DNA of 64,000 nucleotides from Prosapia bicincta (Eukaryota; Arthropoda; Insecta; Hemiptera; Cercopidae), in assembly GCA_036971475.1 (NCBI GenBank), contig JBAIZL010000001.1, positions 153,980,044-154,044,043 on the forward strand. Direction: 5' to 3'. This document shows, one piece after another, positions 35,078 through 48,112 of this stretch (position 1 is the first letter of the stretch; each line of letters begins with the position of its first letter). Position numbers and translations under genes: made by a program. The notes beneath the pieces were generated by a model that did not search any database, was not told where the DNA came from, and worked only from the letters and a program-made list of their open reading frames with translations.

Positions 35078-35151
<74 letters not shown>

Positions 35152-35175
35152 TGTGTGTGAGAGAGAGAGAGAGAG

Positions 35176-35213
<38 letters not shown>

Positions 35214-35255
35214 AGTGTGTGTGTGTGAGAGAGAGTGCGTGTGTGTGTGTGTGGT
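35078..35255. repeat. (GT)n-(GA)n compound microsatellite
   Basis: About 175 bases of alternating GT interrupted by a GA tract at 35158-35180. Open frames here encode only His/Thr or Val/Cys simple repeats. Confidence 0.96.
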
Positions 35256-35522
35256 GTGTGTTCATTCTATGTTGTTTCTACTACGAGGTGGATTATAAAC
35301 AGGTGCAAGTTTACAAAAAGAAAGTAGTGTTTTCGTTCATAGTGTACAAATACATTAGTGAAAGGGAAAGTAAAAGAAGAAGATATTGGATTCGCCCATT
35401 TAATAAGAGATATATTTAAAAGGTGCGTTCAAGACTGTTTTAATTGATTTAAGGGAAGATGAACACAAATTCTTTATTTATTTTCGAATGTCTACTCGAT
35501 CTTTTGATGAATTTTGTTTGTA

Positions 35523-36170
35523 AATCTAAAATCAGAAGTTTGTTTTTGTAGATTTCCTCCTAAGCCGATAGCTTTTTACCCTGTTTTTATACTCTTCGCT
35601 TCGCACATCCCATATTGTCCTATGTTGTTTAACTTCCTCTATAAACAATTCTACATCCACGTCCAAATCTTCACTTTCCATGGCTGATAGATTTAATTAC
35701 TAAATATATATAAATGTGATATTAAATAAAATGATTAGTAACTATTAAAGATTAATATCTAAAACTATAAATCATCATTGCTATTAATAACAAATTATCA
35801 ACCTAATTAATATGAATGTTACACATTGATGTCAATTGGTGATTCAATCATATTTAAAGTTAAACATATAAATAATATGAAATTAGTAATTATACTATCG
35901 AAAACTTCCCTGAAAAAATAAAACAGATAGAAAGTAAGCTGTGGTGCATGTGCGCTGTCTCATTACCAGCTGTGTACTTGTGGAACGCTGGCGATAGAAT
36001 TGACGCCAAGATATGAGGAGAAACCTGCGTCAGTCCAGAGATAGGCCGAAGCTATCCGATAGCTATCGGCGTCCCATGTGCGTTGCCCCATTACTCCCAA
36101 TGTACTTCTGCCTATCCGCTTGAAAACTATCTCGGCGTCCCGATTACTTTCAAGTTCATGTATGCCGGGC
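35523..36170 (-). mobile_element. PIF/Harbinger-like nonautonomous copy 1
   Basis: Its roughly 650 bases match 47463-48112 at high identity along the whole length. The right end finishes CATGTATGCCGGGCC; in copy 2 it is CATGTGCGCCGGGCC, which on the other strand reads GGCCCGGCGCACATG, typical of Harbinger ends. It carries the start of a MADF-domain frame at its left end. Both copies stop at the same left point, so they belong to one internally deleted subfamily. A GATAGCTATCGG palindrome lies near 36056-36071. Confidence 0.72.
35532..35681 (-). pseudogene. MADF-domain N-terminus, frame-shifted
   Basis: The minus-strand frame starts MESEDLDVDVELFIEEVKQH and continues RTIWDVRSEEYKNRVK. This is the first helix pair of a MADF (Myb/SANT-like) DNA-binding domain, found in the accessory protein of PIF/Harbinger transposons. 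Compared with copy 2 it lacks bases in a poly-T run, so the frame changes after RVK and ends 49 codons in. It is a fragment of a transposon protein rather than a host gene. Confidence 0.62.
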
Positions 36171-37552
36171 CTAAAACACCATAAAATGTTTTGGAATAAA
36201 ACAAAGTGTGTAAGGTGTTGTCGGATTAAATCGTTCTCGGTTTTGTTATATTTACATTTCTTGGGCCTTCAGGCTTAACGACCAACATATGAATTTCTAA
36301 ATTTTACTTTGTTGTATGATTTGTTCTTTTCAAATATTTTCTAAATTCAAAGTATAAAAGTAGCAGAAAAGACACTTAGCAGGGAAAAGCTCTTAGTGCT
36401 AGCGCTATTACGTTCACTTCTATTATTAGCACCGCAAATTAGATGCCATCTTGTTGTATTTAACATTGCGTTCCATCCTTTCCTCCTTCCACCTAGCTTT
36501 ACCCCCACTTCCTCCATTTTTACTTTTACCTTGTGCAACTGCCTTCTGAATATTTGCTTTTACTCCAGTCATCTTCCTTTTTTCCGTTCCTCCCAGCTTC
36601 TCATCTTGCTTATTCTAGAAATTCGTACGACCGTCTGTATGACAATGTTCCTCACCCATGCAGTGAGGAGCCTCAGAGGTAAGGGGCAGGAATATTGTCC
36701 GTCGTGCAAACATTAGGCTTTACACATCATAAAGCACTATCGCAAGTTTTGCAGTTATGCGATGTTTTTACCTAGGCTAGTACAGTTTTGCTGTAGACCT
36801 AGTACCAACAAAGTCGGAACCAGCTGTAAACATAAAAACAGAAATAAAATATTATCGTTTATTGCGGTTTAATTAAAACATAACTGTATTACGTCGCCCG
36901 AATTGACAAGGTTGTGGGAAGGGCGAATGTAATAAGAGAAAGGCACATCATTCTCAAGGTAGAGCAATTTAAGAAACCTAACACATATTTTCATTTTTCT
37001 TGTTAAGTTTTAATCTGTACGTAAATTAGTTTAAAGGTAATGAGAACAAATATTTTCTCTTTTATATAGTAGACTGTTACTTTTTCTATTGTATTATGGA
37101 GAAAAATTTATACAACGTAAAGCCATTTTAGATAACTTGCCTACCACACGTCTTAGCTATTTTATTTATTTTTTGCATTACTTAAAATGTGTAATACTAA
37201 TAGATTTGAATATGTATCAAAAGATCCCAACATACGAGTATAAAATACTTTATTACATTTATTTATGAGAATGCTGTTAAGCGAAACATAATATAGTAAA
37301 TTCGCCACAGAAAAATTAAAACTCCTTGTTTTACTTACGAACGTCTTTGAAGTAAAGGCATACACCACATTTCCCGTTTTCCTGTTAGACAGTAAACAAA
37401 ACCTAACATATTTATGTCTATAATTAATTATTACAACATCGTCTCACTAATTAGTCGCCTATTATATCATAGTTCGTTTCCGTAGCAAACTGTTTGTATT
37501 TGTTGAGTTCTTTCTCGAATTATTTGTTTTCCATCGTTAGTACAACGGTGTA
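36171..37552. other. Intron sequence without recognisable features
   Basis: A 106-codon hydrophobic open frame at 36396-36716 has no resemblance to a known family and no splice support. Otherwise unremarkable. Confidence 0.4.
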
Positions 37553-39883
37553 TAATTTTTTTTAACGAGTAAGTCACTTGTGATATCAGATAGAAGTTTT
37601 TTAACGAGTAAGTCACTTGTGATATCAGATAGAAGATTTTTTTAACGAGTAAGTCACTTGTGATATCAGATAGAAGGTTTTTTAACGAATAAGTCACTTG
37701 TGATATCAGAGAGAAGATTTTTTAACGAGTAAGTCACTTGTGATATCAGATAGAAGATTTTTTTTATCGAGTAAGTCACTTGTGATATCAGATAGAAGAT
37801 TTTTTTAACGACTAAGTCACTTGTGATATCAGATAGAAGATTTCTTTTAACGAGTAAGTCACTTGTGATATCAGATAGAAGATTTCTTTTAACGAGTAAG
37901 TCACTTGTGATATCAGATAGAAGATTTTTTTAACGACTAAGTCACTTGTGATATCAGATAGAAGATTTTTTGTAACGAGTAAGTCACTTGTGATATCAGA
38001 TAGAAGATTTTTTTAACGACTAAGTCACTTGTGATATCAGATAGAAGATGTTTTTAACGAGTAAGTCACTTGTGATATCAGATAGAAGGTTTTTTTAACA
38101 AGTAAGTCACTTGTGATATCAGATAGAAGATTTTTTTGTAACGAGTAAATCACTTGTGATATCAGATAGAAGATTTTTTTAACGAGTAAGTCACTTGTTA
38201 TATCATGTAGAAGATTTTTTTCAACGAGTAAGTCACTTGGGATATCAGATAGAAGATTTTTTTAACGAGTAAGTCACTTGTTATATCATGTAGAAGATTT
38301 TTTTAACGAGTAAGTCACTTGTAATATCAGATAGAAGATTTCTTTTAACGAGTAAGTCACTTGTGATATCAGATAGAAGATTTTTTTAACGACTAAGTCA
38401 CTTGTGATATCAGACAGAAGATTTTTTTGTAACGAGTAAGTCACTTGTGATATCAGATAGAAGATTTTTTTAACGAGTAAGTCACTTGTTATATCATGTA
38501 GAAGATTTTTTTCAACGAGTAAGTCACTTGGGATATCAGATAGAAGATTTTTTAACGAGTAAGTCACTTGTGATGTCAGATAGAAGATTTTTTTAACGAG
38601 TAAGTCACTTGTGATATCAGATAGAAGATTTTTTTTAACGACTAAGTCACTTGTGATATCAGATAGAAGATTTTTTTAACGAGTAAGTCACTTGTGATAT
38701 CAGATAGAAGATTTTTTTTAACGACTTAGTCACTTGTCATATCAGATAGAAGATTTTTTTAACGAGTAAGTCACTTGTGATATCAGATAGAAGATTTTTT
38801 AACGAGTAAGTCACTTGTGATATCAGATAGAAGATTTTTTTAACGAGTAAGTCACTTGTAATATCAGATAGAAGATTTCTTTTAACGAGTAAGTCACTTG
38901 TGATATCAGATAGAAGATTTTTTTTTAACGACTAAGTCACTTGTGATATCAGACAGAAGATTTTTTTGTAACGAGTAAATCACTTGTGATATCAGATAGA
39001 AGATTTTTTTAACGAGTAAGTCACTTGTGATATCAGATAGAAGATTTTTTTAACGAGTAAGTCACTTGTGATATCAGATAGAAGATTTTTTTAACGAGTA
39101 AGTCACTTGTAATATCAGATAGAAGATTTCTTTTAACGAGTAAGTCACTTGTGATATCAGATAGAAGATTTTTTTTTAACGACTAAGTCACTTGTGATAT
39201 CAGACAGAAGATTTTTTTGTAACGAGTAAATCACTTGTGATATCAGATAGAAGATTTTTTTAACGAGTAAGTCACTTGTGATATCAGATAGAAGATTTTT
39301 TTACCGAGTAAGTCACTTGTGATATCAGATAGAAGATTTTTTTAACGAGTAAGTCACTTGTGATATCAGATAGAAGATTTTTTTAACGAGTAAGTCACTT
39401 GTGATATCAGATAGAAGATTTCTTTTAACGAGTAAGTCACTTGTGATATCAGATAGAAGATTTTTTTTTAACGACTAAGTCACTTGTGATATCAGACAGA
39501 AGATTTTTTTGTAACGAGTAAATCACTTGTGATATCAGATAGAAGATTTTTGTAACGAGTAAGTCACTTGTGATATCAGATAGAAGATTTTTTTAACGAG
39601 TAAGTCACTTGTGATATCAGATAGAAGATTTTTTTAACGAGTAAATCACTTGTGATATCAGACAGAAGATTTTTTTGTAACGAGTAAATCACTTGTGATA
39701 TCAGATAGAAGATTTTTTTAACGAGTAAGTCACTTGTAATATCAGATAGAAGATTTTTTTTAACGAGTAAATCACTTGTGATATCAGACAGAAGATTTTT
39801 TTGTAACGAGTAAGTCACTTGTGATATCAGATAGAAGATTTTTTTAACGAGTAAGTCACTTGTGATATCAGATAGAAGATTAT
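37553..39883. repeat. 41-bp tandem array, about 57 units
   Basis: The unit AACGAGTAAGTCACTTGTGA plus TATCAGATAGAAGA and a poly-T run repeats about every 41 bases (38-44, from poly-T length). Marker variants such as TTTGTAACGAGTAAATCAC recur in the same local order at roughly 240-300-base spacing, showing block duplications of several units. Confidence 0.96.
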
Positions 39884-40512
39884 TCTCGTAGTATTGAGAG
39901 AAGTTTTCATCATGTCGGTAATTTGAATGTGGTAATTACTTTTTTTAGAATTTATAGTAAAACAAATAAATCAGTACTGACGGAATACATGAAAAGTAAA
40001 TCCTGCTAAAACAGATGCTAGAAGCTGGGTTAGGGGTAAAACTCTCGAGATGATATTGCTGATGCCAACCCTCGAAGTATTGAGCACTGGAAGGGTGGCT
40101 TTGTTAATTACAAGGGTAGTCTCTCTTAGTGACAGTGAACCACTTCGTGGGAACAAAAAAAACGCAGTTTTAATACTTTTATGATTTGTCAGTGTAAGTG
40201 TTAAAAGTCGACACTTCTGTGTTGAAACAAATAAAAAATTCAAAATAACCGTTGATAATAGTGAACATGCCTTGCTTTACATCCCCATATGGGAAGTTTT
40301 TGTGTATGTTACAAGGTAATTTATGAGTAAGTGTTTAGCTAAACGAAACCTTTTATTAAGTTGCAGCTTCAAATCCGCTTCAATGTCACTGACAAGCAGA
40401 ACAAAATCTATAGCCCTTGACAAAAACAAAACCTGACTATTTGTTACATACCCTGACAGTCCTTCAGTTAAACACGTCACATATGCCTTACAACTCAGAT
40501 ATGTTTCGAACT
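39884..40512. other. Intron sequence without recognisable features
   Basis: No gene or transposon end seen apart from the hAT-like target duplication that begins at 40513. Confidence 0.4.
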
Positions 40513-41271
40513 ACTGTAATTAGGGATGGGCCGATTCCGATTCTCGATTCCAGGAATCGTCGATTCTAGGTGGTATCGAGGAATCGTCGATACTCGATTC
40601 TTCATTCATAAAAGTGTCGATTCCGATTCCTATTTTGTTAACTATTAAAATATGCGTGTGGAGTAATTTATTACCAAACAAAATTTATTACCAAAATTTA
40701 TTATATTTGTGTGGAAAAATAATTAATTACCAACTATGTCTTATTTATGTATTAATTGATTTGAATGAATTAAATGATTAAAGTAAACGAAAATATTATT
40801 ATTTATGAAGCAACAGCAATCAAGATCGTAACCATTTCTGGTCGTTTTACATCGCTCGTCTCTCTCTCTCTCTCACTAAATGTCAGAACAAAACACAAAA
40901 AAGTACAGTAAAAACTCGATTAACCGTCACCGTCGGAACCGTGGCCATGACATTTGAGCGAATAGACGGATAAAAGAAACACTGTATTATTCCTCCGAAA
41001 CTTAACCTTAATAAATTATATTATAGACAGATATCACTCTCACGGTAGAAGGTTTTGTGTAGCCTATTGCATTAAAACAGAACTTTTAAAAGGTTTTGCC
41101 ATATGACCAAGATGTTAACTAAATTAATTATTAGAGAACTAGCATGTAAGCTAATATAACTTGAAAGAATCGAGAATCGACTAAAGAATCGAGGATCGAA
41201 AGGAAAATTTTAGAATCGGAATCGGAATCGGAATCGAAAATTTTAGGAATCGGCCCATCCCTAACTGTAAT
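40513..41271. mobile_element. hAT-like nonautonomous element with 8-bp target duplication
   Basis: The element proper is 40521-41263 (743 bases). Its ends are TAGGGATGGGCCGATTCC and the exact inverse GGAATCGGCCCATCCCTA. ACTGTAAT lies directly outside both ends (40513-40520 and 41264-41271), the 8-bp duplication made by hAT transposases. Subterminal ATTCCGATTC/GAATCGGAATC repeats are common at both ends. No transposase frame remains. A stretch at 40909-40945 (AGTAAAAACTCGATTAACCG) looks like the end of a pogo/Tigger-type element nested inside. Confidence 0.92.
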
Positions 41272-42321
41272 ACAAATTTTTAATGGCTCGTTCAGTGACG
41301 CATTTTTATTTTTCAGTTAGAGTTATATTTTGCTTAATAAATATATAATTTTCGTATAACATGACTCGAATTTTATACTCTTATAGAACTGAATCTGTTT
41401 GTTTTTTACATGATTTAAAATTGTTTATGAATCAGTGCGTTACTTGTTTAATCGGAGAACGCTTTTTTAACTCAGTAGAACAATGGTTGCCGTGTCCTAC
41501 GGTTAACATATCGCACAAATACATTTCATTTTGGTCTATTATATTACAGGACAAATATCTGGAAAATATTAACTGTAAAATCACATAACCCCAAAAGCGA
41601 TTCGAAAGCAACTTATTCACTTGAACTTGCTCGGAGTTGGTTGTATCCAGGGCAATCCCGCCCCAGTGCAACCTGTCCTAGATATACACCCCCCCCCCTA
41701 CAACCCTAGGTTCATCCTTGATCTATTTCCCTGATTGCAATGGAGTCATTAAACTGTTTATATTTCGATAAAGTTCGTTAAGTTAGTGTTACAGAAGAAA
41801 TTATGTTTCTTCTATTAATACACAATAAAAACACAATTTCTATCCGCAAGCATTACTATTTTTTTTCATGTACATATAGTGATGCAAAATAAACGTGTAG
41901 GTTAAGATCAAATAGAAATAAAGTAATATTTCTGCAAACAAGTGTTATTGTTTTAAATAAAAATAACGTTTTATCGATCCTGTGTACTAATACAGTATTC
42001 GTGCTGTAATTGAGAATCGCCAAGGGAAAGAAACACTGAAATTAAATTTGGTAACACAAGAATAAAACCATGCGCTAACATACGCCATTGCAATGTCACA
42101 AATATTCTAAAATTCTTTGACAGTGCTCTTAAAGTTAACCTTCAAATAAATTTATAATTGGGTCATTTTGAAAAACAAAACTTTCTACGAAGAAAATTTC
42201 CAAAAACGTCCACTTTATATACACAATTTGACAGTGTTAACAGGTCTTAGTTACCTTTATCAAACTCAGTATCTTTATTGACTCAAGACGGAATTATTAA
42301 AACTAGAAAAGTGAAATGTTC
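41272..42321. other. Intron sequence without recognisable features
   Basis: Contains a poly-C run near 41690 and two short open frames without family resemblance. Confidence 0.4.
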
Positions 42322-45300
42322 ATCTCTTCACAACGAGTGACCGATAGTCACCTCTCTATGACGCGACTATAGAGCTTTACTTGTGGTAACCTGTCCTAAC
42401 TATGTGACCTATAATACGTCTTCATCTCTCTGCCCAAGTTTTATCTCACCTCTCTGAGTGTTATCTATGGTCCACCATTCTGGCAGTATCTATTACAGGC
42501 GATAACAGCAATATTGATTACTTTTTCCTTATCATCTCTTCACAACAGGCGACCGATAGTCACCTCTCTATAGAGGCGACTATAGAGCATTACTTGTGGT
42601 AACCTGTCCTAACTATGTGACCTATAATACGTCTTCATCTCTCTGCCCAAGTTTTATCTCACCTCCCTGAGTGTTATCTATGGTCCACCATTCTGGCAGT
42701 ATCTATTACAGGCGATAACAGCAATATTGTTTACTTTGTCTTATCATCTCTTCACAACGGGTGACCGATAGTCACCTCTCTATGACGCGACTATAGAGCT
42801 TTACTTGTGGTAACCTGTCCTAACTATGTGACCTATAATACGTCTTCATCTCTCTGCCCAAGTTTTATCTCACCTCCCTGAGTGTTATCTATGGTCCACC
42901 ATTCTGGCAGTATCTATTACAGGCGATAACAGCAATATTGTTTACTTTTTCTTATCTCTTCACAACAGGCGACCGATAGTCACCTCTCTATAGAGGCGAC
43001 TATAGAGCATTACTTGTGGTAACCTGTCCTAACTATGTGACCTATAATACGTCTTCATCTCTCTGCCCAAGTTTTATCTCACCTCTCTGAGTGTTATCTA
43101 TGGTCCACCATTCTGGCAGTATCTATTACAGGCGATAACAGCAATATTGTTTACTTTTTCCTTATCATCTCTTCACAACGGGTGACCGATAGTCACCTCT
43201 CTATAGAGGCGACTATAGAGCATTACTTGTGGTAACCTGTCCTAACTATGTGACCTATAATACGTCTTCATCTCTCTGCCCAAGTTTTATCTCACCTCCC
43301 TGAGTGTTATCTATGGTCCACCATTCTGGCAGTATCTATTACAGGCGATAGCAGCAATATTGTTTACTTTTTCTTATCTCTTCACAACAGGCGACCGATA
43401 GTCACCTCTCTATAGAGGCGACTATAGAGCATTACTTGTGGTAACCTGTCCTAACTATGTGACCTATAATACGTCTTCATCTCTCTGCCCAAGTTTTATC
43501 TCACCTCCCTGAGTGTTATCTATGGTCCACCATTCTGGCAGTATCTATTACAGGCGATAACAGCAATATTGTTTACTTTTTCTTATCTCTTCACAACAGG
43601 CGACCGATAGTCACCTCTCTATAGAGGCGACTATAGAGCATTACTTGTGGTAACCTGTCCTAACTATGTGACCTATAATACGTCTTCATCTCTCTGCCCA
43701 AGTTTTATCTCACCTCTCTGAGTGTTATCTATGGTCCACCATTCTGGCAGTATCTATTACAGGCGATAACAGCAATATTGTTTACTTTTTCCTTATCATC
43801 TCTTCACAACGGGTGACCGATAGTCACCTCTCTATAGAGGCGACTATAGAGCATTACTTGTGGTAACTTGTCCTAACTATGTGACCTATAATACGTCTTC
43901 ATCTCTCTGCCCAAGTTTTATCTCACCTCCCTGAGTGTTATCTATGGTCCACCATTCTGGCAGTATCTATTACAGGCGATAACAGCAATATTGTTTACTT
44001 TTTCTTATCTCTTCACAACAGGCGACCGATAGTCACCTCTCTATAGAGGCGACTATAGAGCATTACTTGTGGTAACCTGTCCTAACTATGTGACCTATAA
44101 TACGTCTTCATCTCTCTGCCCAAGTTTTATCTCACCTCTCTGAGTGTTATCTATGGTCCACCATTCTGGCAGTATCTATTACAGGCGATAACAGCAATAT
44201 TGTTTACTTTTTCCTTATCATCTCTTCACAACGGGTGACCGATAGTCACCTCTCTATAGAGGCGACTATAGAGCATTACTTGTGGTAACCTGTCCTAACT
44301 ATGTGACCTATAATACTTCTTCATCTCTCTGCCCAAGTTTTATCTCACCTCTCTGAGTGTTATCTATGGTCCACCATTCTGGCAGTATCTATTACAGGCG
44401 ATAACAGCAATATTGTTTACTTTTTCTTATCTCTTCACAACAGGCGACCGATAGTCACCTCTCTATAGAGGCGACTATAGAGCATTACTTGTGGTAACCT
44501 GTCCTAACTATGTGACCTATAATACGTCTTCATCTCTCTGCCCAAGTTTTATCTCACCTCCCTGAGTGTTATCTATGGTCCACCATTCTGGCAGTATCTA
44601 TTACAGGCGATAACAGCAATATTGTTTACTTTTTCCTTATCATCTCTTCACAACAGGCGACCGATAGTCACCTCTCTATGACGCGACTATAGAGCATTAC
44701 TTGTGGTAACCTGTCCTAACTATGTGACCTATAATACGTCTTCATCTCTCTGCCCAAGTTTTATCTCACCTCTCTGAGTGTTATCTATGGTCCACCATTC
44801 TGGCAGTATCTATTACAGGCGATAGCAGCAATATTGTTTACTTTTTCTTATCATCTCTTCACAACAGGCGACCGATAGTCACCTCTCTATAGAGGCGACT
44901 ATAGAGCATTACTTGTGGTAACCTGTCCTAACTATGTGACCTATAATACGTCTTCATCTCTCTGCCCAAGTTTTATCTCACCTCTCTGAGTGTTATCTAT
45001 GGTCCACCATTCTGGCAGTATCTATTACAGGCGATAACAGCAATATTGTTTACTTTTTCTTATCATCTCTTCACAACAGGCGACCGATAGTCACCTCTCT
45101 ATAGAGGCGACTATAGAGCATTACTTGTGGTAACCTGTCCTAACTATGTGACCTATAATACGTCTTCATCTCTCTGCCCAAGTTTTATCTCACCTCTCTG
45201 AGTGTTATCTATGGTCCACCATTCTGGCAGTATCTATTACAGGCGATAACAGCAATATTGTTTACTTTTTCCTTATCATCTCTTCACAACAGGCGACCGA

Positions 45301-47456
45301 TAGTCACCTCTCTATAGAGGCGACTATAGAGCATTACTTGTGGTAACCTGTCCTAACTATGTGACCTATAATACGTCTTCATCTCTCTGCCCAAGTTTTA
45401 TCTCACCTCTCTGAGTGTTATCTATGATCCACCATTCTGGCAGTATCTATTACAGGCGATAACAGCAATATTGTTTACTTTGTCTTATCATCTCTTCACA
45501 ACAGGCGACCGATAGTCACCTCTCTATAGAGGCGACTATAGAGCATTACTTGTGGTAACCTGTCCTAACTATGTGACCTATAATACGTCTTCATCTCTCT
45601 GCCCAAGTTTTATCTCACCTCTCTGAGTGTTATCTATGGTCCACCATTCTGGCAGTATCTATTACAGGCGATAACAGCAATATTGTTTACTTTTTCCTTA
45701 TCATCTCTTCACAACGGGTGACCGATAGTCACCTCTCTATGACGCGACTATAGAGCTTTACTTGTGGTTAGCTGTCCTAACTATGTGACCTATAATACGT
45801 CTTCATCTCTCTGCCCAAGTTTTATCTCACCTCCCTGAGTGTTATCTATGGTCTACCATTCTGGCAGTATCTATTACAGGCGATAACAGCAATATTGTTT
45901 ACTTTTTCCTTATCATCTCTTCACAACGGGTGACCGATAGTCACCTCTCTATGACGCGACTATAGAGCTTTACTTGTGGTTAGCTGTCCTAACTATGTGA
46001 CCTATAATACGTCTTCATCTCTCTGCCCAAGTTTTATCTCACCTCCCTGAGTGTTATCTATGATCCACCATTCTGGCAGTATCTATTACAGGCGATAACA
46101 GCAATATTGTTTACTTTTTCTTATCTCTTCACAACAGGCGACCGATAGTCACCTCTCTATAGAGGCGACTATAGAGCATTACTTGTGGTAACCTGTCCTA
46201 ACTATGTGACCTATAATACGTCTTCATCTCTCTGCCCAAGTTTTATCTCACCTCCCTGAGTGTTATCTATGGTCCACCATTCTGGCAGTATCTATTACAG
46301 GCGATAACAGCAATATTGTTTACTTTTTCCTTATCATCTCTTCACAACGGGTGACCGATAGTCACCTCTCTATGACGCGACTATAGAGCTTTACTTGTGG
46401 TTAGCTGTCCTAACTATGTGACCTATAATACGTCTTCATCTCTCTGCCCAAGTTTTATCTCACCTCCCTGAGTGTTATCTATGATCCACCATTCTGGCAG
46501 TATCTATTACAGGCGATAACAGCAATATTGTTTACTTTTTCCTTATCATCTCTTCACAACGGGTGACCGATAGTCACCTCTCTATGACGCGACTATAGAG
46601 CTTTACTTGTGGTTAGCTGTCCTAACTATGTGACCTATAATACGTCTTCATCTCTCTGCCCAAGTTTTATCTCACCTCCCTGAGTGTTATCTATGGTCTA
46701 CCATTCTGGCAGTATCTATTACAGGCGATAACAGCAATATTGTTTACTTTTTCCTTATCATCTCTTCACAACGGGTGACCGATAGTCACCTCTCTATGAC
46801 GCGACTATAGAGCTTTACTTGTGGTTAGCTGTCCTAACTATGTGACCTATAATACGTCTTCATCTCTCTGCCCAAGTTTTATCTCACCTCCCTGAGTGTT
46901 ATCTATGATCCACCATTCTGGCAGTATCTATTACAGGCGATAACAGCAATATTGTTTACTTTTTCCTTATCATCTCTTCACAACGGGTGACCGATAGTCA
47001 CCTCTCTATGACGCGACTATAGAGCTTTACTTGTGGTTAGCTGTCCTAACTATGTGACCTATAATACGTCTTCATCTCTCTGCCCAAGTTTTATCTCACC
47101 TCCCTGAGTGTTATCTATGGTCCACCATTCTGGCAGTATCTATTACAGGCGATAACAGCAATATTGTTTACTTTTTCCTTATCATCTCTTCACAACGGGT
47201 GACCGATAGTCACCTCTCTATGACGCGACTATAGAGCTTTACTTGTGGTTAGCTGTCCTAACTATGTGACCTATAATACGTCTTCATCTCTCTGCCCAAG
47301 TTTTATCTCACCTCCCTGAGTGTTATCTATGATCCACCATTCTGGCAGTATCTATTACAGGCGATAACAGCAATATTGTTTACTTTTTCCTTATCATCTC
47401 TTCACAACGGGTGACCGATAGTCACCTCTCTATGACGCGACTATAGAGCTTTACTT
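42322..47456. repeat. Satellite-like array of about 211-bp units, about 25 copies
   Basis: GACCGATAGTCACCTCTCTA recurs about 25 times at 208-214-base intervals. Two unit types differ at TATAGAGGCGACTATAGAGC-AT versus TATGACGCGACTATAGAGC-TT. The first type dominates 42.5-45.7 kb, the second 45.7-47.4 kb. In the second region GGTCTACC, GGTCCACC and GATCCACC variants alternate between units. The array ends within a unit at about 47456, immediately before a Harbinger-like copy. Confidence 0.96.
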
Positions 47457-47462
47457 AGAGAT

Positions 47463-48112
47463 CTAAAATCATATTTTTACAGATTTCCTCCCAAGCCGAT
47501 AGCTTTTTTTACCCTGTCTATATACTCTTCGCTTTGCACATCCCATATTGTCCTATGTTGTTTAATTTCCTCTATAAACAATTCTACATCCACGTCCAAA
47601 TCTTCACTCTCCATGGCTGATATATTTAATTACTAAATTTATATATATATAAATAAATATGATATTAAATAAAATGATTAGTAACTATTAAACATTAATA
47701 TTTAAAACTATAAATCATCATTGATATTAATAACAAATTATCAACCTAATTAATATTAATGTTACACATTGATGTCAATTGGTGATTCAATCATATTTAA
47801 AGTTAAACATATAAATAATATGAAATTAGTAATTATACTATCGAAAACTTCCCTGATAAAATGGCACAGATAGAAAGTAAGCTGTGGTGCATGTGCGCTG
47901 TCTCATTACCAACTGTGTACTTGTGGAACGCTGGCGATAGAATTGACGCCAATATATGAGGAGAAACCTGCGTCAGTCCAGAGATAGGCCGAAGCTATCC
48001 GATAGCTATCGGCGTCCCATGTGCGTTGCCCCATTACTCCCAATGTACTTCTGCCTATCCGCTTGAAAACTATCTCGGCGTCCCGATTACTTTCAAGCTC
48101 ATGTGCGCCGGG
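47463..48112 (-). mobile_element. PIF/Harbinger-like nonautonomous copy 2
   Basis: Near-identical to 35523-36170, in the same orientation 12 kb away. Its left edge abuts the 211-bp array with only a few bases between. The right terminus GGCCCGGCGCACATG (minus strand) is Harbinger-like. No 3-bp target duplication can be checked because the left end is internal to the full-length element. Confidence 0.75.
47477..47614 (-). CDS. MADF-domain start, 45-codon remnant of a Harbinger protein
   Basis: The minus-strand frame is MESEDLDVDVELFIEEIKQH, RTIWDVQSEEYIDRVKKAIG, then LGGNL and stop. The pattern (F-I-E-E-hydrophobic-K, then I-W-D, then Y-x-x-R-V-K-K) is the beginning of a MADF domain. In full elements this protein binds transposon ends together with the DDE transposase. 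The domain is cut about half way. The ATG is the natural start because acidic residues precede the helix, as in family members. It is unlikely to be functional. Confidence 0.6.
   Translation of the reverse strand: MESEDLDVDVELFIEEIKQHRTIWDVQSEEYIDRVKKAIGLGGNL

Noticed and set aside
35032..35265. His/Thr-rich open frame
   Set aside because: It is the translation of a GT/GA microsatellite.
36396..36716. 106-codon open frame beginning MLALLRSLLLLAPQ
   Set aside because: Signal-like start but no recognisable domain, and no neighbouring exon or conservation evidence.
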